From Acanthopleura granulata (Eukaryota; Mollusca; Polyplacophora; Chitonida; Chitonidae): 64,000 nucleotides of DNA. The translations under genes and the position numbers were made by a program. The stretch covers positions 5,664,327 through 5,728,326 of the forward strand of contig JABBOT010000016.1 of NCBI GenBank assembly GCA_016165875.1, in the 5' to 3' direction. Positions within the stretch are counted from its first letter, which is position 1, and every line of letters starts with the position of its first letter. Below, piece by piece: positions 31,746 to 43,460 of this stretch. The notes under the pieces were generated by a model. That model did not search any database and had not been told where the DNA came from. It saw nothing but the letters and a program-made list of their open reading frames with translations.

Positions 31746-34230
31746 GCTGTGGAGGAGCTATGTCAGTGGAGATTTTAGTGACCTGAATACCAGCATAAGG
31801 GTTTTGTTAAGCTTACAACCAGTATTGTTCTAAGGAAACAGCACATTGTACAAGTGTATGATGGACACATGATATCTCTCTCAACATGCTGGCCTCACAC
31901 AGGGGCCGACCAACCCATGCTCCATCATAAGCACGTCTGTGTTACTTTTAACATACATGACATATCAGTACTTACCCAATATATATTGCTGTTCTGGTTT
32001 ATCAAAAGCCTTGCCGCAAAAAATAATTCACATCAGCGAAGGCAGGCGCTGTGGCAGTCGAAAAAAATTAAAACACAAATAGTAAAGCTCCGTAACGGTG
32101 CAAGGGTGTATGGTTAGTTCCATGAAGAAGCGCCCCTCTCGCTCGGTACCTGGTCGTGAAAAGGGAGGCTGCATGGGCACACTGACAAGCCGTCTTTATC
32201 ACAGAATGTACACATATATATAAATACCGTAATCTGTATACATATCGTATGCTGCAGCCTGCAGTACGTGCGTGCGTAGGTAGGTATATCGAACACAGCC
32301 TCTCTGATAAACTTGTGTGACAGAAAGATACAATACACGAGGAGCTAAATCAATTGTCGGGGCACGGCTGTGATCTATGCCGCGGCCACCGATGGATGAT
32401 CAAGCAGTGACATATGCCAGGGACTGTGTGGTGTGCCAGGCGTGTGCTGTCCGGCCAAGCGTTCAAAGCAAGCTGACAGCTCTTAAAGGAGGGGTGGGTT
32501 GGATGAGGGGGCCAATGGTTGAAGCTGGGTGACCCCCCAGTTACTCCTCTGAATGCTGCTAGCTCCACTCAATCCTGTCCCTTAATACACTGGTTCACTC
32601 TAGAAGCTTTAAGGCTTTAGCTCATGATCAAAGTTTTCATGACGATAATGATGTCAGTGTTACGACTTTTCCGCTCTTGCTGTGCATGCCAGCTTCAGGG
32701 CTGTCCCTTGTCGGCTTTTTCTTCACCCAGGGGAAACTCTGCGCTCCTGAACAACTCTGTCTGTAAAACACTCTACTACTGGCTCAGACTCTCTCTCTCT
32801 CCCTCACATGTGTTCTGCCCAGTATGGATTTTGTTTTCCATCTCAACAACCTGCCTCCCCTTAGACTTCGAATAGACTGTATTGTGTCAACAGCTGGGCC
32901 GTACCACTGCTGCTTATTAGGGGTACTTTTTTTTTACTCCCAGTCTTGAGTAGGGTCAGAGTTTGACTGCCCTAGATAGAGTTTGCTAGTTGAAAGTGAC
33001 AGGGGTTGGGGGGTGGGGGAGAGAGAAATGGTTAAGAGGGTAGAGGACTTAGCCATGACAGAAATGGGATAGGGTGTCTTCTGTGGAAGACGTAAAATCT
33101 CAAGCTGTCACTCTAAAAAGCAGGGGATGTCCCTTGTTACATAGAATTTGCGCAACCTGGAATTTCTCTGCATACCGCATGATTCCTCAATCTTTTCTCG
33201 CGTCAGTCAATCAATAAATTAGTCAATCAGTCACATCTGAGGTGGTGAATCAAAATGAAGAGTTGAAATGACATTGAATCAATAACTGAAATGATTACGC
33301 GCAATTAATGGAATGTTATTTCCTCAAGTCTGACATGTTTGTGTAATAATTTAGTTATTTATTCATTATGAAGTGGTGGAGTCATGTCATCTGTGTTGAA
33401 TTAATTGCCTTTGCATATTTTGCAAAAGGGCAGGTAATCCAAAGGTTTTTTTTTTTAGTGTTGAATTTATCCAGTATTACTTATGCACATTTCATTTTAA
33501 AATCTTTCAGATGTTGGTTAGAATGGTACATGAGATGAAATCTGTGTGCTCAAGTCGATTTCAGAGTTTGAAGAAAACATATATTCCTAAAGGTGTGAAG
33601 CAGATACATATGTGTGGCCAGTGAAGTTTAAATTCATTTATTCTCAACATCATTGACATTGCAAACATTTTTCAGATGAATGATTAAATGAATGGCGTTA
33701 CTTTAATTTGTAAATGTTGAACGACTGTATTTCCATAAAGTTAAGGTTGAACTGTTTGTATTCAGAAGCATCCTTTTGGATTCCAAGCTTCCAAATCTTT
33801 CCGACTGTCAGTTCCTACCCATCCCATTCTTTGATACAGAATAGAAAATTTTAAAAATCAAGGAAGAGGAACAGACTTGCATCTGATTAAAAAGAAGGCC
33901 TGCGAAGTATTAGCACATGAATGTTTGGATTGGGAATCAAAGTGTGCAAAGGTAATACAGATTGTTGATTGGCATCACTATTAAATGTGGAGGCTGTTGA
34001 ATTGTCCTTGTTGTAGACACATGTAATAACCGCAGCTGAAATATGTGTTAATAAACAACAAGATTATTATTTGATAAGCAGAATACAAAAAAAAAAAACC
34101 AAAACAACTCACCCCCAAAACTAAAAGCAAAACAAAAGAAAGTCATATAGACCATATATATATAGCCATATATACTTTTTTAATTTCAAAAATAAATAAT
34201 GTGTGTGATTTAGAATCCTAAGGTCAGAAA
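31746..34230. other. unique sequence, no gene
   Basis: G-rich patches lie near 32486-32510 and 33001-33022 and a CT tract near 32791. SINE-tail-like (TCAA)n sequence lies near 33203-33231. Open frames (32350-32568 minus, 32624-32875 plus) lack motifs. Confidence 0.4.
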
Positions 34231-34240
34231 ATTGAACTCT

Positions 34241-34699
34241 TTAAATTTTGTCATAATTTTCTTTTTCTAACGCTAGAATGGACTTAACACAGTCTACCAC
34301 TCTTTTAAAATTCTCATTTCTCAGCCATGCCCATCTGACAAAAAGAAAGTTAACAAATATGTTAAAAACTAAAATTTTAAAACTATGCCGCAATTCCCTC
34401 TTTCTTAGGCCATAATAGCATTTACCATTCAAGAACTCTTTAAAATTCTCATTTGTTCTTCCTAAAACCCTGTCCATATGACCCTCCCCCCAACTGCCCC
34501 CCAGCCCTCTCCCCTTATTTTCCTCATAATATCTCCCCCTAAAATCCTCAGCCGACCCTGTTAGCACAGCGTTTCCCCAGCCTGACACCAGGAGGCTTCT
34601 GACAGAACTCGGATGTTTGTATACACAAGCTCGGCTAGTCGAAGAACAAGTCTGATGACTACAAGCTGTATAATCAAATATTACCCCCACGCCTCCCAA
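34241..34699 (-). other. 152-codon open frame, probably non-coding
   Basis: This is the longest open frame in the window not explained by a tandem repeat. The peptide starts MGGVGVIFDY and ends EKENYDKI. AAAATTCTCATTT occurs twice within it (near 34308 and 34443), giving NENFK repeated in the translation. I find no conserved domain, catalytic motif, signal peptide or splice signal. An alternative is a decayed transposon fragment. Confidence 0.15.
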
Positions 34700-34727
34700 A
34701 CCTCTCGCCTATGTCTCGCTTACACCA

Positions 34728-35057
34728 GTGCTTAGAAGACGCCTTCTCCGCCCAACCATTTATACTAAGTCATTTGGTCTCCACGGAGGGCGCTTTAAAG
34801 GTCACAGACCCAAAACATGTGGTCTCCGTGATATGGGAGAAAAATTGAGAAAATCACAGACGATATGGGGGAAAATTGAGAAAATCGGAGACACGTCCAT
34901 GTGGGATCTGGATATGGAATGGATTGTTCTTGATAAATGGAAAGACATTGCCTGGTTACCTTCATGTTTAAAGCATAATCCCCCTCAAGAAAGCTTCTCA
35001 TTGGATGTCATACCTGAGCTTAAATTGATCCTCTGTCAGTTTAGATTATCATACTGA
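34728..35057 (+). other. 109-codon open frame with internal duplication, probably non-coding
   Basis: GATATGGGAGAAAAATTGAG and GATATGGGGGAAAATTGAG form a direct duplication of about 33 bp at 34831-34892. The translated peptide has no recognisable domain. Confidence 0.12.
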
Positions 35058-35063
35058 TTTCGG

Positions 35064-35945
35064 TTATCCTGAGAACATCATGAGAACTTATCCCACCTAT
35101 TTTGTTTCTCATATCCTACAAGAAAAGTTACTTTTTGTGTTGAACTTATCATACCCTATTTAAAGTCACATATCCTGGGAACACTGTGGAGACTTATTCT
35201 ACTGTTTAACTATTTATGTATCCTGCATGAGAACTTGTCCTTCCCAATACCATGAGAACTTTTATCTTTTTGTGTCTCATGCTTCTCACATTGTCATATC
35301 CTGAGAACAACATTTTTCTCATGCTCCATTATATATGATCATACACCGAAAACACCCTGGGAACTTATCCTACTCTGTAAGTTTCTCATACACCCTACAT
35401 GAGAACTTATTCTAGCTATTAAACTTCTCATACTTTATATATGTATGTAGTTATATTCTGACAACACCATGGGAATTTATCCTATCTGTTTCATTTAATT
35501 CTCACATATTCTACAGGAGATTCTATCTATCTGTTCATGAGACCCTATCTGTTTCACTTCTCATGCTCTATACATAATCACATCCTGAGAACACATGGGA
35601 ACTTGTCATATGTGTTTAACTTGTCATAATTTATATGGTACTTTATTATAGCTGTGTAATACCTCCTTACGTTCTCTAATACGTATGGTCACATCCTGAG
35701 AACACAATGAATCTCATTCTGATTGTGTAACGTTTAATGTTCTGGGTAAGAACTTATATCTGTCTTTTTATCTATATCTTGAGAACATCATGGAACATAT
35801 TTTATCTGTGAAATTGCTGATATTCCTACATGAGAACTTATTCTATCTATTTAACTTCCCATACTCCATGTAAAATTGTTGTTCTGAGAACACAATGGGA
35901 ACTTACATGTATCCTGTCTGTTTGTGTGTCATGTATTCTTAGTAA
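35064..35945. repeat. decayed satellite of about 110-bp units, about 8 copies
   Basis: CCTGAGAACA-CATGGGAACTTATCC-like words recur near 35069, 35176, 35299, 35349, 35458, 35585, 35695, 35776 and 35883. Each is followed by TCTGTTTAACTTCTCATAC-like words and TACATGAGAACTTATTC-like words. Divergence between units is high, so this is an old array. Confidence 0.75.
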
Positions 35946-37100
35946 ATGACAAAGAGCATGTGAGTGCTCTAACTACACATACGTGTCATACGACATACCT
36001 TTGTGCCATGTATGTTAGGACTTGTCCATTCACAGTAAATTAAGTGTCGACCCGAATCGATTATGCAATGCATTTTAAATGTAGTGGAAATAGATCAAAT
36101 TACATCCGAATATTATGTCCTTGATTTCCTTGACATATGTTTCACTCTCTAACTCAACCGTTCTGCCAATTTGGCGATTTAAATCTTAGTTATTGTCAAA
36201 ACTTACTTGAGCATTAACCGCCAAGGACAAGGTTCGTTGTAAACAATACCATAACTGACTGCGCCAGAATCCACTTCATGGGGTGACAGAGCCACAATGA
36301 GTGCTTATCTATTCTGGAGAGGAACGATTTGATTGGGTAATTTGTAACATAATCCGCAGTACACTGTAACTCCCTTAGTCTATTAGCCTTTGACCCCATG
36401 TTGACCTAGATTAGTAAATTATATTTAGCATGTTTCTTGGACATGTGTTTTTACAGGCTGGCAGTCAGCTTTGAGCTGTAATGTTAGGCACTCGTACATG
36501 TACATGTAGTGGTTTTATATTGCCTAATAGGCTCTTTTTTATGCTCAGGCCAGGCTTAAAAAACTCCTTGTTGGGTGTAATATTACTCTTTACCTACAGA
36601 ACATGGAGTTAATCGGAAGGGGATTGAGAGATTTTTAAGAAATTAAAATTGAGAGAGAGAAAATAATTCCAAATGGATTTCAAATTTACGATACGACATC
36701 TTTATTTTTTTTTTTTTTTTCTTTTTGGAAGGTAATCTGGGATATGTCCAGCAAACATATTTTTAATGCGCTGTCCTTCTTCACACTGGTGCAGTCAGCA
36801 AGGGTGGGTGTGTCGGTGCTTCTGAAGGCGATGCAATGATTTGCTTTATAGTTCTCATGTAAAAATAATGCCTGGTTGACCAATCCATCCTTTTCTAATG
36901 TGCACTGATTTTCTTTTGAAAGGTCGGTCTTCTTTGAATGCATTCTGAACTTATCAAGTAAGCAAGACAGTTTCGACCTGATGCTAAATATATGTAGTCA
37001 GGTGAAACCCAAGGAAGAAACGAAAGATTATATCTAGAGATTTTGAACTTCGTTAAAGACCACTTTCAAGAAGTTGAAACGTATCTGTACTTCACATCAT
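35946..37100. other. unique sequence, with fragment of a GTTGGGTGTAA-type repeat
   Basis: Around 36548-36590 AAAAAACTCCTTGTTGGGTG resembles one arm of the inverted repeat at 45133-45265. A poly-T tract lies near 36700-36720. No gene. Confidence 0.35.
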
Positions 37101-37230
37101 CTGGGAAAGTACATCAGTAATGTTGTAAGCCGGGCAGTCTTGTTTCCACCATGCAAGAAAAGTGACTGCTGTCAGGAAAATTTAAAAATCCTTGAGTCTA
37201 GCATTAAACAATAATCAAATAAATACAACC
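37100..37230 (+). mobile_element. SINE-tail-like remnant
   Basis: CCTTGAGTCTAGCATTAAAC and AATAATCAAATAAATAC near the right end resemble the SINE 3' end. The upstream part is too decayed to assign. Confidence 0.3.
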
Positions 37231-38159
37231 TGCAGTGATATGTTTTCTGGTTCATGGAAAAAGGAGGAGAATTTTTGAAGTGGTTACTTCCGAGTCGATC
37301 ACAATCAATTCTGAAGGAGCTGTGCCAAGGGTTATAATCTCATTATAATTTTGAGTCAGCACTTAAATTCCGTGTGCTTACAGGGTTTAAGGAGCCCCAG
37401 TTGCCCAGCCCACTTTAAGTACTCAGTTGGAACCAACTGTTTAGTTTTCGCTGAATGTTGGATATCTTATTTCGGTAAACAGTTAAAATTGTAAGAAGAG
37501 AGTTTTGCCAGATAGTACTGAGAGAGAGAGGCGGTTGCTCCGGCAAACAACCTATAGAAAACTTGCATCCTGGCCTGGCTGGCTTCTAAACTAATAACAG
37601 CATTAGCTTAAGGTGCCAAGGGCCTCCTAGCTGTCTTGAAAGTTTGTTCACAGCTTGTTTAATAGGGCTAAGAAAATAATCTCTAGTCTCCTCTTTCAGT
37701 GGCCCATTCTTAGGGATGCCCTGTTACCACGGTGACAGCTTCTGTCTCCCGTCAGGCGTCCCTGTTATCCAAGAAGGTGCGAGTGATCCTGCCGAGACAC
37801 CTTTTTATCCGGCCCTGTAAACTGACCGCACTGGACAAAACCCGCTCACAGATGACCACCAGATGCTCTGTGTGTGTGTACCACCCCCATGGTTTTGTCC
37901 TCCCGCTGTCGAGGCTTTGTCTACGACCCCTGCCTTTTTTGTTTGACATCGTCTTCATTTCTGCTTCCTTGAACACCTGTAATCTCTGAGCGAGTAAAGG
38001 GACAGGTGACTTTGCTCTCAGTCGTAGGCCAAGCATTAAAACTTGTTTGTTTTACTTGATTTTGACGATCGACTCACTTGACGAGCAATTAAGCATAGTT
38101 TTATTTGTTGATTCATTTGGCTAGTAGTGAATAGTTTGCATGAAGTAAGAGATTCACTG
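37231..38159. other. unique sequence, GC-richer at 37700-38000
   Basis: Overlapping frames of 85-94 codons on both strands (37732-38036) lack domains. GTTACCACGGTGAC near 37722 resembles an RFX X-box with one mismatch in the right half. Confidence 0.35.
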
Positions 38160-38369
38160 TAAATGATCTATAATTTTGCCCAAAGAGATACCTTTTAAGA
38201 AGCAAATTAATGTCATAAAATATTACATTTGGTCCTGAAACTTACATTTTTCCAGTAGGAAATAACCCTACCTTCCAAGAAAACCTCAAATTATCTTTCG
38301 GAAATGATTAGAAATCAGGGAAACAGGACATGAGAAATCTAACTCAGAGATGAAATTTACGGCCATTTA
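38160..38369 (-). mobile_element. TAAATGACCT-type MITE, full length
   Basis: It begins TAAATGATCTATAATTTTG and ends AAATTTACGGCCATTTA. ATTACATTTGGTCCTGAAAC and CCCTACCTTCCAAGAAAACC match the other minus-oriented copies. 210 bp. Confidence 0.75.
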
Positions 38370-39225
38370 TCTTACTCTGTTAATCAGTGGCAAAGCACAA
38401 AAGGAAAGTTGGATAATTTTAAAAGGGTTTCCTTCACAAATAGATTATAATCTGGATAAAAATTGCACACAAATTGTTGATCTTTGCCTTCAGATTGTAA
38501 ATCGCTACAATATTGGTGAAACATTGCCGATGTGGCGTTGGGCCGTAATCATCCATTCAAATTGTAAAAGATTCAGGAAAAGGATGAAGATTGTATGATG
38601 TAGAGAGGTTTTTGAAGCCATCTGAGATCTAATTAGAACACCATTTGTTTCTCACTTAGTCACTGAGCGCTAGACTGCATGTACAAGTCCAGAGTTCTTA
38701 TACTTCTGTGATAATGAGCAACTTTATGGATGGAGAAAACCCTAATGCCTGCCCTAAAACCACTGCCCCGTGCCAGGTAAAGCCCTGACCCATGCTGCAA
38801 GAGCTGGATTTGAACTCACACCTTATTGGTCAATGGCAGATAAGGGTTCATTTGGAGAATGATTGAAACCTTTGGATCTATTTACAAGACTGTATACATG
38901 TAGATGCATGTAGATATACATAGATGTGAATGAACTTTATTTTTAATTTATAAATGGTGAAGAATGTGTGAGTTTATGCTTTTATCAAAAACCAAGAGCT
39001 AAGCACAAAATATCTGATAAAGCATGATGAAGAAGATTGATACACTTTTGGTTCTACTGCGGTACTGTTATAATAACAGAATGACCCTGTATCAGTGAAA
39101 ATATTCCCAGTTCTGTGCTGTGAAATTTCTGTAGTGCTGCCTCACAGAATGATTATACATGGAACACCAGAGCTGACACCATTTTTGACACCCTGCATTT
39201 TTCAGCACCACTCAGCTGCTGATGC
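38370..39225. other. unique sequence, no gene
   Basis: GAGCTGGATTTGAACTCACA near 38801 may be a fragment of a SINE head in minus orientation. Nothing else. Confidence 0.35.
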
Positions 39226-39227
39226 CC

Positions 39228-39330
39228 AGAGCTCTACTCAGTTTCCTCCCATGATAATCCTGGGTGTCTTGTAAGTGAAATATTCTTGAGTATGGCATAA
39301 AACACCATTGAAATAAATAAATCAATAAAA
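39228..39330 (+). mobile_element. SINE family 1, 5'-truncated
   Basis: GAGCTCTACTCAGTTTCCTC, CCATGATAATCCTGGGTG, GTGAAATATTCTTGAGTATG, GCATAAAACACCATTGAAAT, then an AAATAAAT tail. Confidence 0.8.
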
Positions 39331-40137
39331 AAAACAGCTGCTGTTGATTTTAATTATTTGCAAATCCCATACTATCAGACATTTTGACATGTCTGTTGTT
39401 AGAAGTTTAGACTAAATCAGTATGGATAAGCTGGACATGATCTCATGCCTCCAAAATCAGCTAAACATTGCAAACCGGTATGTTTTCCTTTATCCTTCTG
39501 TTGATCTTGAAACCTTGAAGGTCAAGTGCAAGAATATCTTATTTTGACATCTATTGGGGTTAAGCATTAGACATGACGATGTAATCAAATTGTAGATTGG
39601 CCAGATTTGATGTCGTGCCCAAAAGGGTGAGATGGTGCTGTAACCCATACATTGAATACAGTGTGCGCACCTTTATCCATTTACTGACCTTCATACATTT
39701 GAAGGTCAATTGCAGATGGATATTTTGACATCTGTGGTATTTCTGCAGTATCCTGTCTAATTACTATTTAACCCCCCTCATTAAATTTCCATGAATAACA
39801 AATAATAGTTAATCCGTTTTTCCAGTTTGATTGTAATTGCATTAACATCCATTAATCCTCAGTTAAACCCTGTGCAGCGAGGTCAGTATCAAAAAAGACA
39901 ATGTTTGGACAAGTTTTGTCGACATGGCTTTCAGGAGACCGGTGCTAGGCTGCTCAACCTCAGAAACGTGAAATACATCTGATCTGGTTTAGGTTCTCAT
40001 GCAGATGTGTGTGTAACCTAAGTTATCCAACCCAGCAAATAATTTTTAAGTTGGTTTGTTTGGAGGGGGAAGGAGGAGAACTTGATGTCAGATCTCACCA
40101 ATCTTGACTTTGTTAAAGCAGTTACAATAGGGGACTT
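39331..40137. other. unique sequence, no gene
   Basis: No feature seen. Confidence 0.4.
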
Positions 40138-40502
40138 TTGAGTTCGAACTCTTTTATCGATGAAGGTAAGAAAAGTTCTCCTGCACCATGTGACTGAACA
40201 AAAATGTTAGGCATTTATTTTTGATTACATTTATTGTAACTTGAATGTCTAAAAAAAAGGTGTCACTAAAAGTTATATGGGCTGGAGGAACAATTGTGAA
40301 AACTCACGACAAGCTGGAGGTTGGTGAACTTGAAAATTTCCTGAAGGAAAGAGGTGTCAATTGTACTTCATGAACACGGTGAGATAGGTGATCAGTAAAG
40401 TGAAGTCAACAAACGTTACGTAACATTTTTTGATCAGTCACATGATGCAGTAGTACTCCTCTTATCTTTAGTGACAAAAGAGTTCGAACTGGAAGCTCCA
40501 CA
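40138..40502. mobile_element. long-TIR MITE, second copy, inverted relative to 12090
   Basis: The left end TAGGGGACTTTTGAGTTCGA and CTTTTATCGATGAAGGTAAG, CACCATGTGACTGA, CAAAAATGTTAGGC match the right arm of the 12090 copy read in reverse. The right arm (CATGATGCAGTAGTACTCC, AAAAGAGTTCGAACT) is inverted. The terminal bases at the right have decayed. Both this copy and the next hold the palindrome GAGTTCGAAC(TC) in their ends. Confidence 0.75.
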
Positions 40503-40725
40503 GTTGATGATGTTTAATATTTTGCCCTTCATCCTAAACCAACAGGTGGCTCCTGTCAAAATGCTATTGGATGCAGGACAATGTCATTGTCTTGATTTTA
40601 GAATCTTTTTAAAATCTGGAATTTTGTTTTCCATACTTAATTGTCTCAGCTAGCCGTGTATAGAGGTAGAGTATATGCCTTGGGTTTCGATTATTTCAAC
40701 AATTGTAAACTGAGGACAGGGCATT
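40503..40725. other. unique sequence
   Basis: No feature seen. Confidence 0.3.
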
Positions 40726-40880
40726 TGTGTTCAACCCGTATGACTGATTCCTCTTGGAAAAGTCCGTCTGTAAAGTCGATGGTTCACTGATTGAGCACAC
40801 CAGTTTTCTCCCTTCATAATACACTGGCCACTGTTGAATAATTCTTGTCTAAGGCAAACAGCAGTCAGTGAAATAAACTA
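40726..40880 (+). mobile_element. SINE family 3 remnant
   Basis: TAAAGTCGATGGTTCACTGA, CAGTTTTCTCCCTTCATAAT, CACTGGCCACTGTTGAATAA and GCAAACAGCAGTCAGTGAAA. Strongly diverged. Confidence 0.35.
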
Positions 40881-40959
40881 AATATCTGTCACAACCATTG
40901 TATTTTCTCTTCTCAGTACGGCTGAAATATTGTCGAAATTGTGTCAAGCCATAATCAAT

Positions 40960-41110
40960 CATTTTAATACATGTCTTGATAAGTACATTTTTGAAGAAAG
41001 TAAAAAAGTCATGAAAGCAATTTACCCTGCAACACATCATCCTACCTTCCAAGAAACAAAAATGACAAACCTACAAAATTTCTAAGATGAACAGAACTGT
41101 CAGAATCGGG
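40960..41110 (-). mobile_element. partial TAAATGACCT-type MITE
   Basis: AAGTACATTTTTGAAGAAAG, GCAATTTACCCTGCAACA and CATCCTACCTTCCAAGAAAC resemble the inner part of the minus-oriented copies. Confidence 0.35.
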
Positions 41111-41189
41111 CATATTAAATCGTTTAAATAGACATCAATGAAGTTTTAAGTCGATTATGTGATACTCGTGATTAGTTTTCATTCTGACC

Positions 41190-41312
41190 ATTCAAGACTT
41201 CAATGGTCAAGACTTCAGTGATCAAGACTTCAATGGTCAAAACTTCAGTGGTCAAGACTTGAATGGTGAAGACTTCAGTGGTCAAGACTTCAGTGGCCAA
41301 GCTTGGTTTTCT
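41190..41312. repeat. 15-bp tandem repeat, about 8 copies
   Basis: The unit is GACTTCAGTGGTCAA with AAT/GAT variants. A multiple-of-three unit keeps a minus-strand frame open (repeat of TEVLT/IEVL), part of a 73-codon frame that I do not consider a gene. Confidence 0.9.
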
Positions 41313-41570
41313 GTCTGTTATGATCAAGCAATCCTGGCTTTTCACAGTTACAATTTGCAATCCTGAATAAATGTTGCACTCAAGAACTGTCATACTAAAG
41401 TCCTGAATGTAAAGAATTTTGGATCAAGTCCTGGTAAGGCACGGATTTTTATTTCTCTCAGGATCTGTGTTCATATTTTAACCATAATGTTAGTCTCCTA
41501 AAGATAATCATTATTTTTTTTATTCTTTATTATTTCACTCTTCATTGTAGAATGTATAAACTACAGTACA

Positions 41571-41920
41571 ATGGGGAGTTTCAAGCTCACTCAGATTGCT
41601 GGAGGTAACAACAGTCCTCTGGTACCGTGTGACCTGAATTGTTAATCAGCTAGTTTTGCTTGCATTTCAGTAACTTGAGCATCTGGAAAAAAGTTTCATA
41701 ACAAGTTATTTAGAGTGGATGAGTGATGGAGAAAATTGAGGAGCTGAAAGTTTGTGAACTTAAGAAGATTCTAAAGGAAAGAAGTGCCATTTGTATCTCC
41801 GGAACAAAGCGGGAAAGTTAATGTCAGCAGAGGTAGCCCAACATTTTTGACACATCACATTACACAGCAGGATTTTCTTTACCTTCAACGACAAAAGAGT
41901 TCGAACTTGAAACTCTGTTA
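41571..41920. mobile_element. long-TIR MITE, third copy
   Basis: The left end is ATGGGGAGTTTCAAGCTCAC and the right end ACAAAAGAGTTCGAACTTGA. The interior carries CTGAAAGTTTGTGAACTTAA and AAAGGAAAGAAGTGCCATTTG, shared with 40138-40502 (same orientation). It lies 1.07 kb from that copy. Confidence 0.7.
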
Positions 41921-42049
41921 TTATTTGTGCAAACCTAGAGTCAGATTGATGTCGTGTTTTAGGGCATAGAGATCATGAATTATTGTCAGATTCGGTTCAT
42001 GAACATTTATTTTGAAATATACACAGCAACCCCAGACAATCACAGGGGT

Positions 42050-42410
42050 ATTGATCAATTCGGTTCAGTTCCGTTCCCTTCTCTTCCCTTCCCAGGGGTA
42101 CACAGGAGCTTTCAACATGCTAATTCTGCTAATTATCAAAAGAACTGTTAATTATTTCATCAGATTCTCTAATCCGGGGCAGTCAGCAGCGAAAAGCCCG
42201 TTATGTAACAACAGGATTATTGGCAGTCAGTTGACAATGCAAATGCAGCTGTTAACTCTGTAGTTGCAATTATTGCTGCTGCAGCCGCTGCGCCTTTCTG
42301 CTGCTCTTGTGTTGCAGGCTGCTTTCTCGTTTAACGATGCGATGCCTTTTTCGCAAAGGCTATGATGATCATAATGGGTATTATAATACGGTTTTGCTTC
42401 TAGGCTCAAC
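42050..42410. promoter_or_regulatory. enhancer-like non-repetitive block with POU octamer
   Basis: A perfect ATGCAAAT lies at 42237-42244. Homeodomain-type TAATTATC and TTAATTATTTCATCAG lie near 42130-42165, and GTTGCAATTATTGCTGC near 42262. The block is free of repeats found elsewhere in the window. Conservation is unknown. Confidence 0.28.
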
Positions 42411-42411
42411 C

Positions 42412-42487
42412 TGCCTATAATGAGATAGTGCTTATCTACCCTATAATGAGATAGTGCTTATCTACCCTATAATGAGATAGTGCTCAT
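42412..42487. repeat. 26-bp tandem repeat, 3 copies
   Basis: The unit is CCTATAATGAGATAGTGCTT plus ATCTAC; three near-identical copies. Confidence 0.9.
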
Positions 42488-42564
42488 ATACATGTATTTG
42501 TTTACATAAGTTTTCTAAATTTCAATTTGAAAATGTACAACCCAGCCAAAGAAACTGAGCAAGT

Positions 42565-42620
42565 TACATTAGGCCATCCTTAAAAAAACTGTTTGTTGGG
42601 CGCAAGCTGACCCTATGAAA
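42565..42620 (+). mobile_element. single arm of a TTGTTGGGCG-type repeat
   Basis: CATCCTTAAAAAAACTGTTT and GTTGGGCGCAAGCTGACC match the left arm of 45133-45265. The right arm is not found nearby. Confidence 0.4.
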
Positions 42621-43149
42621 GAAAATGGCGCCAATCAGGAATTCTGCTTTTTATATTCTGGCTGTTGAAATAGATAGAGATTACAAAGAAATTATCGCAT
42701 GTTCATGGTGATTAGTTTGTCACATGTTTGCAAGTTCGTCAGAATTATGCTGCCAAAAGTCAGTGGTTTATTACACCATAAATTTATATTTCTAGGAATG
42801 AAGTATCGTATGAAACAACATTCATATCAATAAATCAATTGGTGTACATTGAATCTTTACAGAATTACAGCTTACAAATTTGTAAGTAAGATACAATGAA
42901 AAAAATATATATGTATACAACCAAATTTTTAGAGACATTCTTATTAGAGACATTCGAAAATGGCTGATGTTGATTTTTTTTTTAATAGTACAAGCACTAA
43001 AATTCAAGAACTGTATAAACAATCATGTTTACTTCAGGCCAAATAAGTATCTTAAATTACGTCTCTGCACCCATACATATTGTTGTCTGTTGTCATCTTT
43101 GTATAATGGTTTGTAAGCAAAGCAAAATTCTGGCTTCTCAGATCCTCAT
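42621..43149. other. unique AT-rich sequence
   Basis: No feature seen. Confidence 0.35.
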
Positions 43150-43460
43150 ATGACAGCCTCAGGCGCAATCTGTTTGTGAAGTCGGGTCAATAACCGGCTT
43201 TGTAGCGAACAGGGAGCTGGACTGGGGGGAATGAAGAAAACACATTGCGCCCTTCGAAGATGAAAGGCCAGATCGAGTTTGTGATGAGGCTGCCTTATTT
43301 TCTCTACGTAAGAATCTTAGCTCTCCGATTCCGTGGCAGCTAGCATGATCGGCCGATGTCTAGAGGTTGCGCACTACGCAAATAGTCGCAGCGACTAGCG
43401 GAAAACCTCGCTCCGGAGGTCGCGGAAGGAATTACTACATGACGACAGACCTTTGACTCT
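43150..43460. promoter_or_regulatory. GC-richer non-repetitive block (candidate CNE)
   Basis: More CpG than its surroundings (for example TAGTCGCAGCGACTAGCGG near 43383, containing the inverted pair GTCGC/GCGAC, and CGCTCCGGAGGTCGCGG near 43409). CAGCTAGCATGATCGGCCGA lies near 43338. No coding frame and no repeat. It could be regulatory or a distal promoter; neither is proven. Confidence 0.25.

Noticed and set aside
34241..34699. 152-codon minus-strand ORF as a protein-coding gene
   Set aside because: No recognisable domain, no splice or start context, and an internal direct repeat; the length is within what chance can produce in 64 kb on two strands.
37732..38036. Overlapping 85- and 94-codon ORFs on opposite strands
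   Set aside because: Opposed equal openness reflects GC-richer local composition; no domain or splice support.
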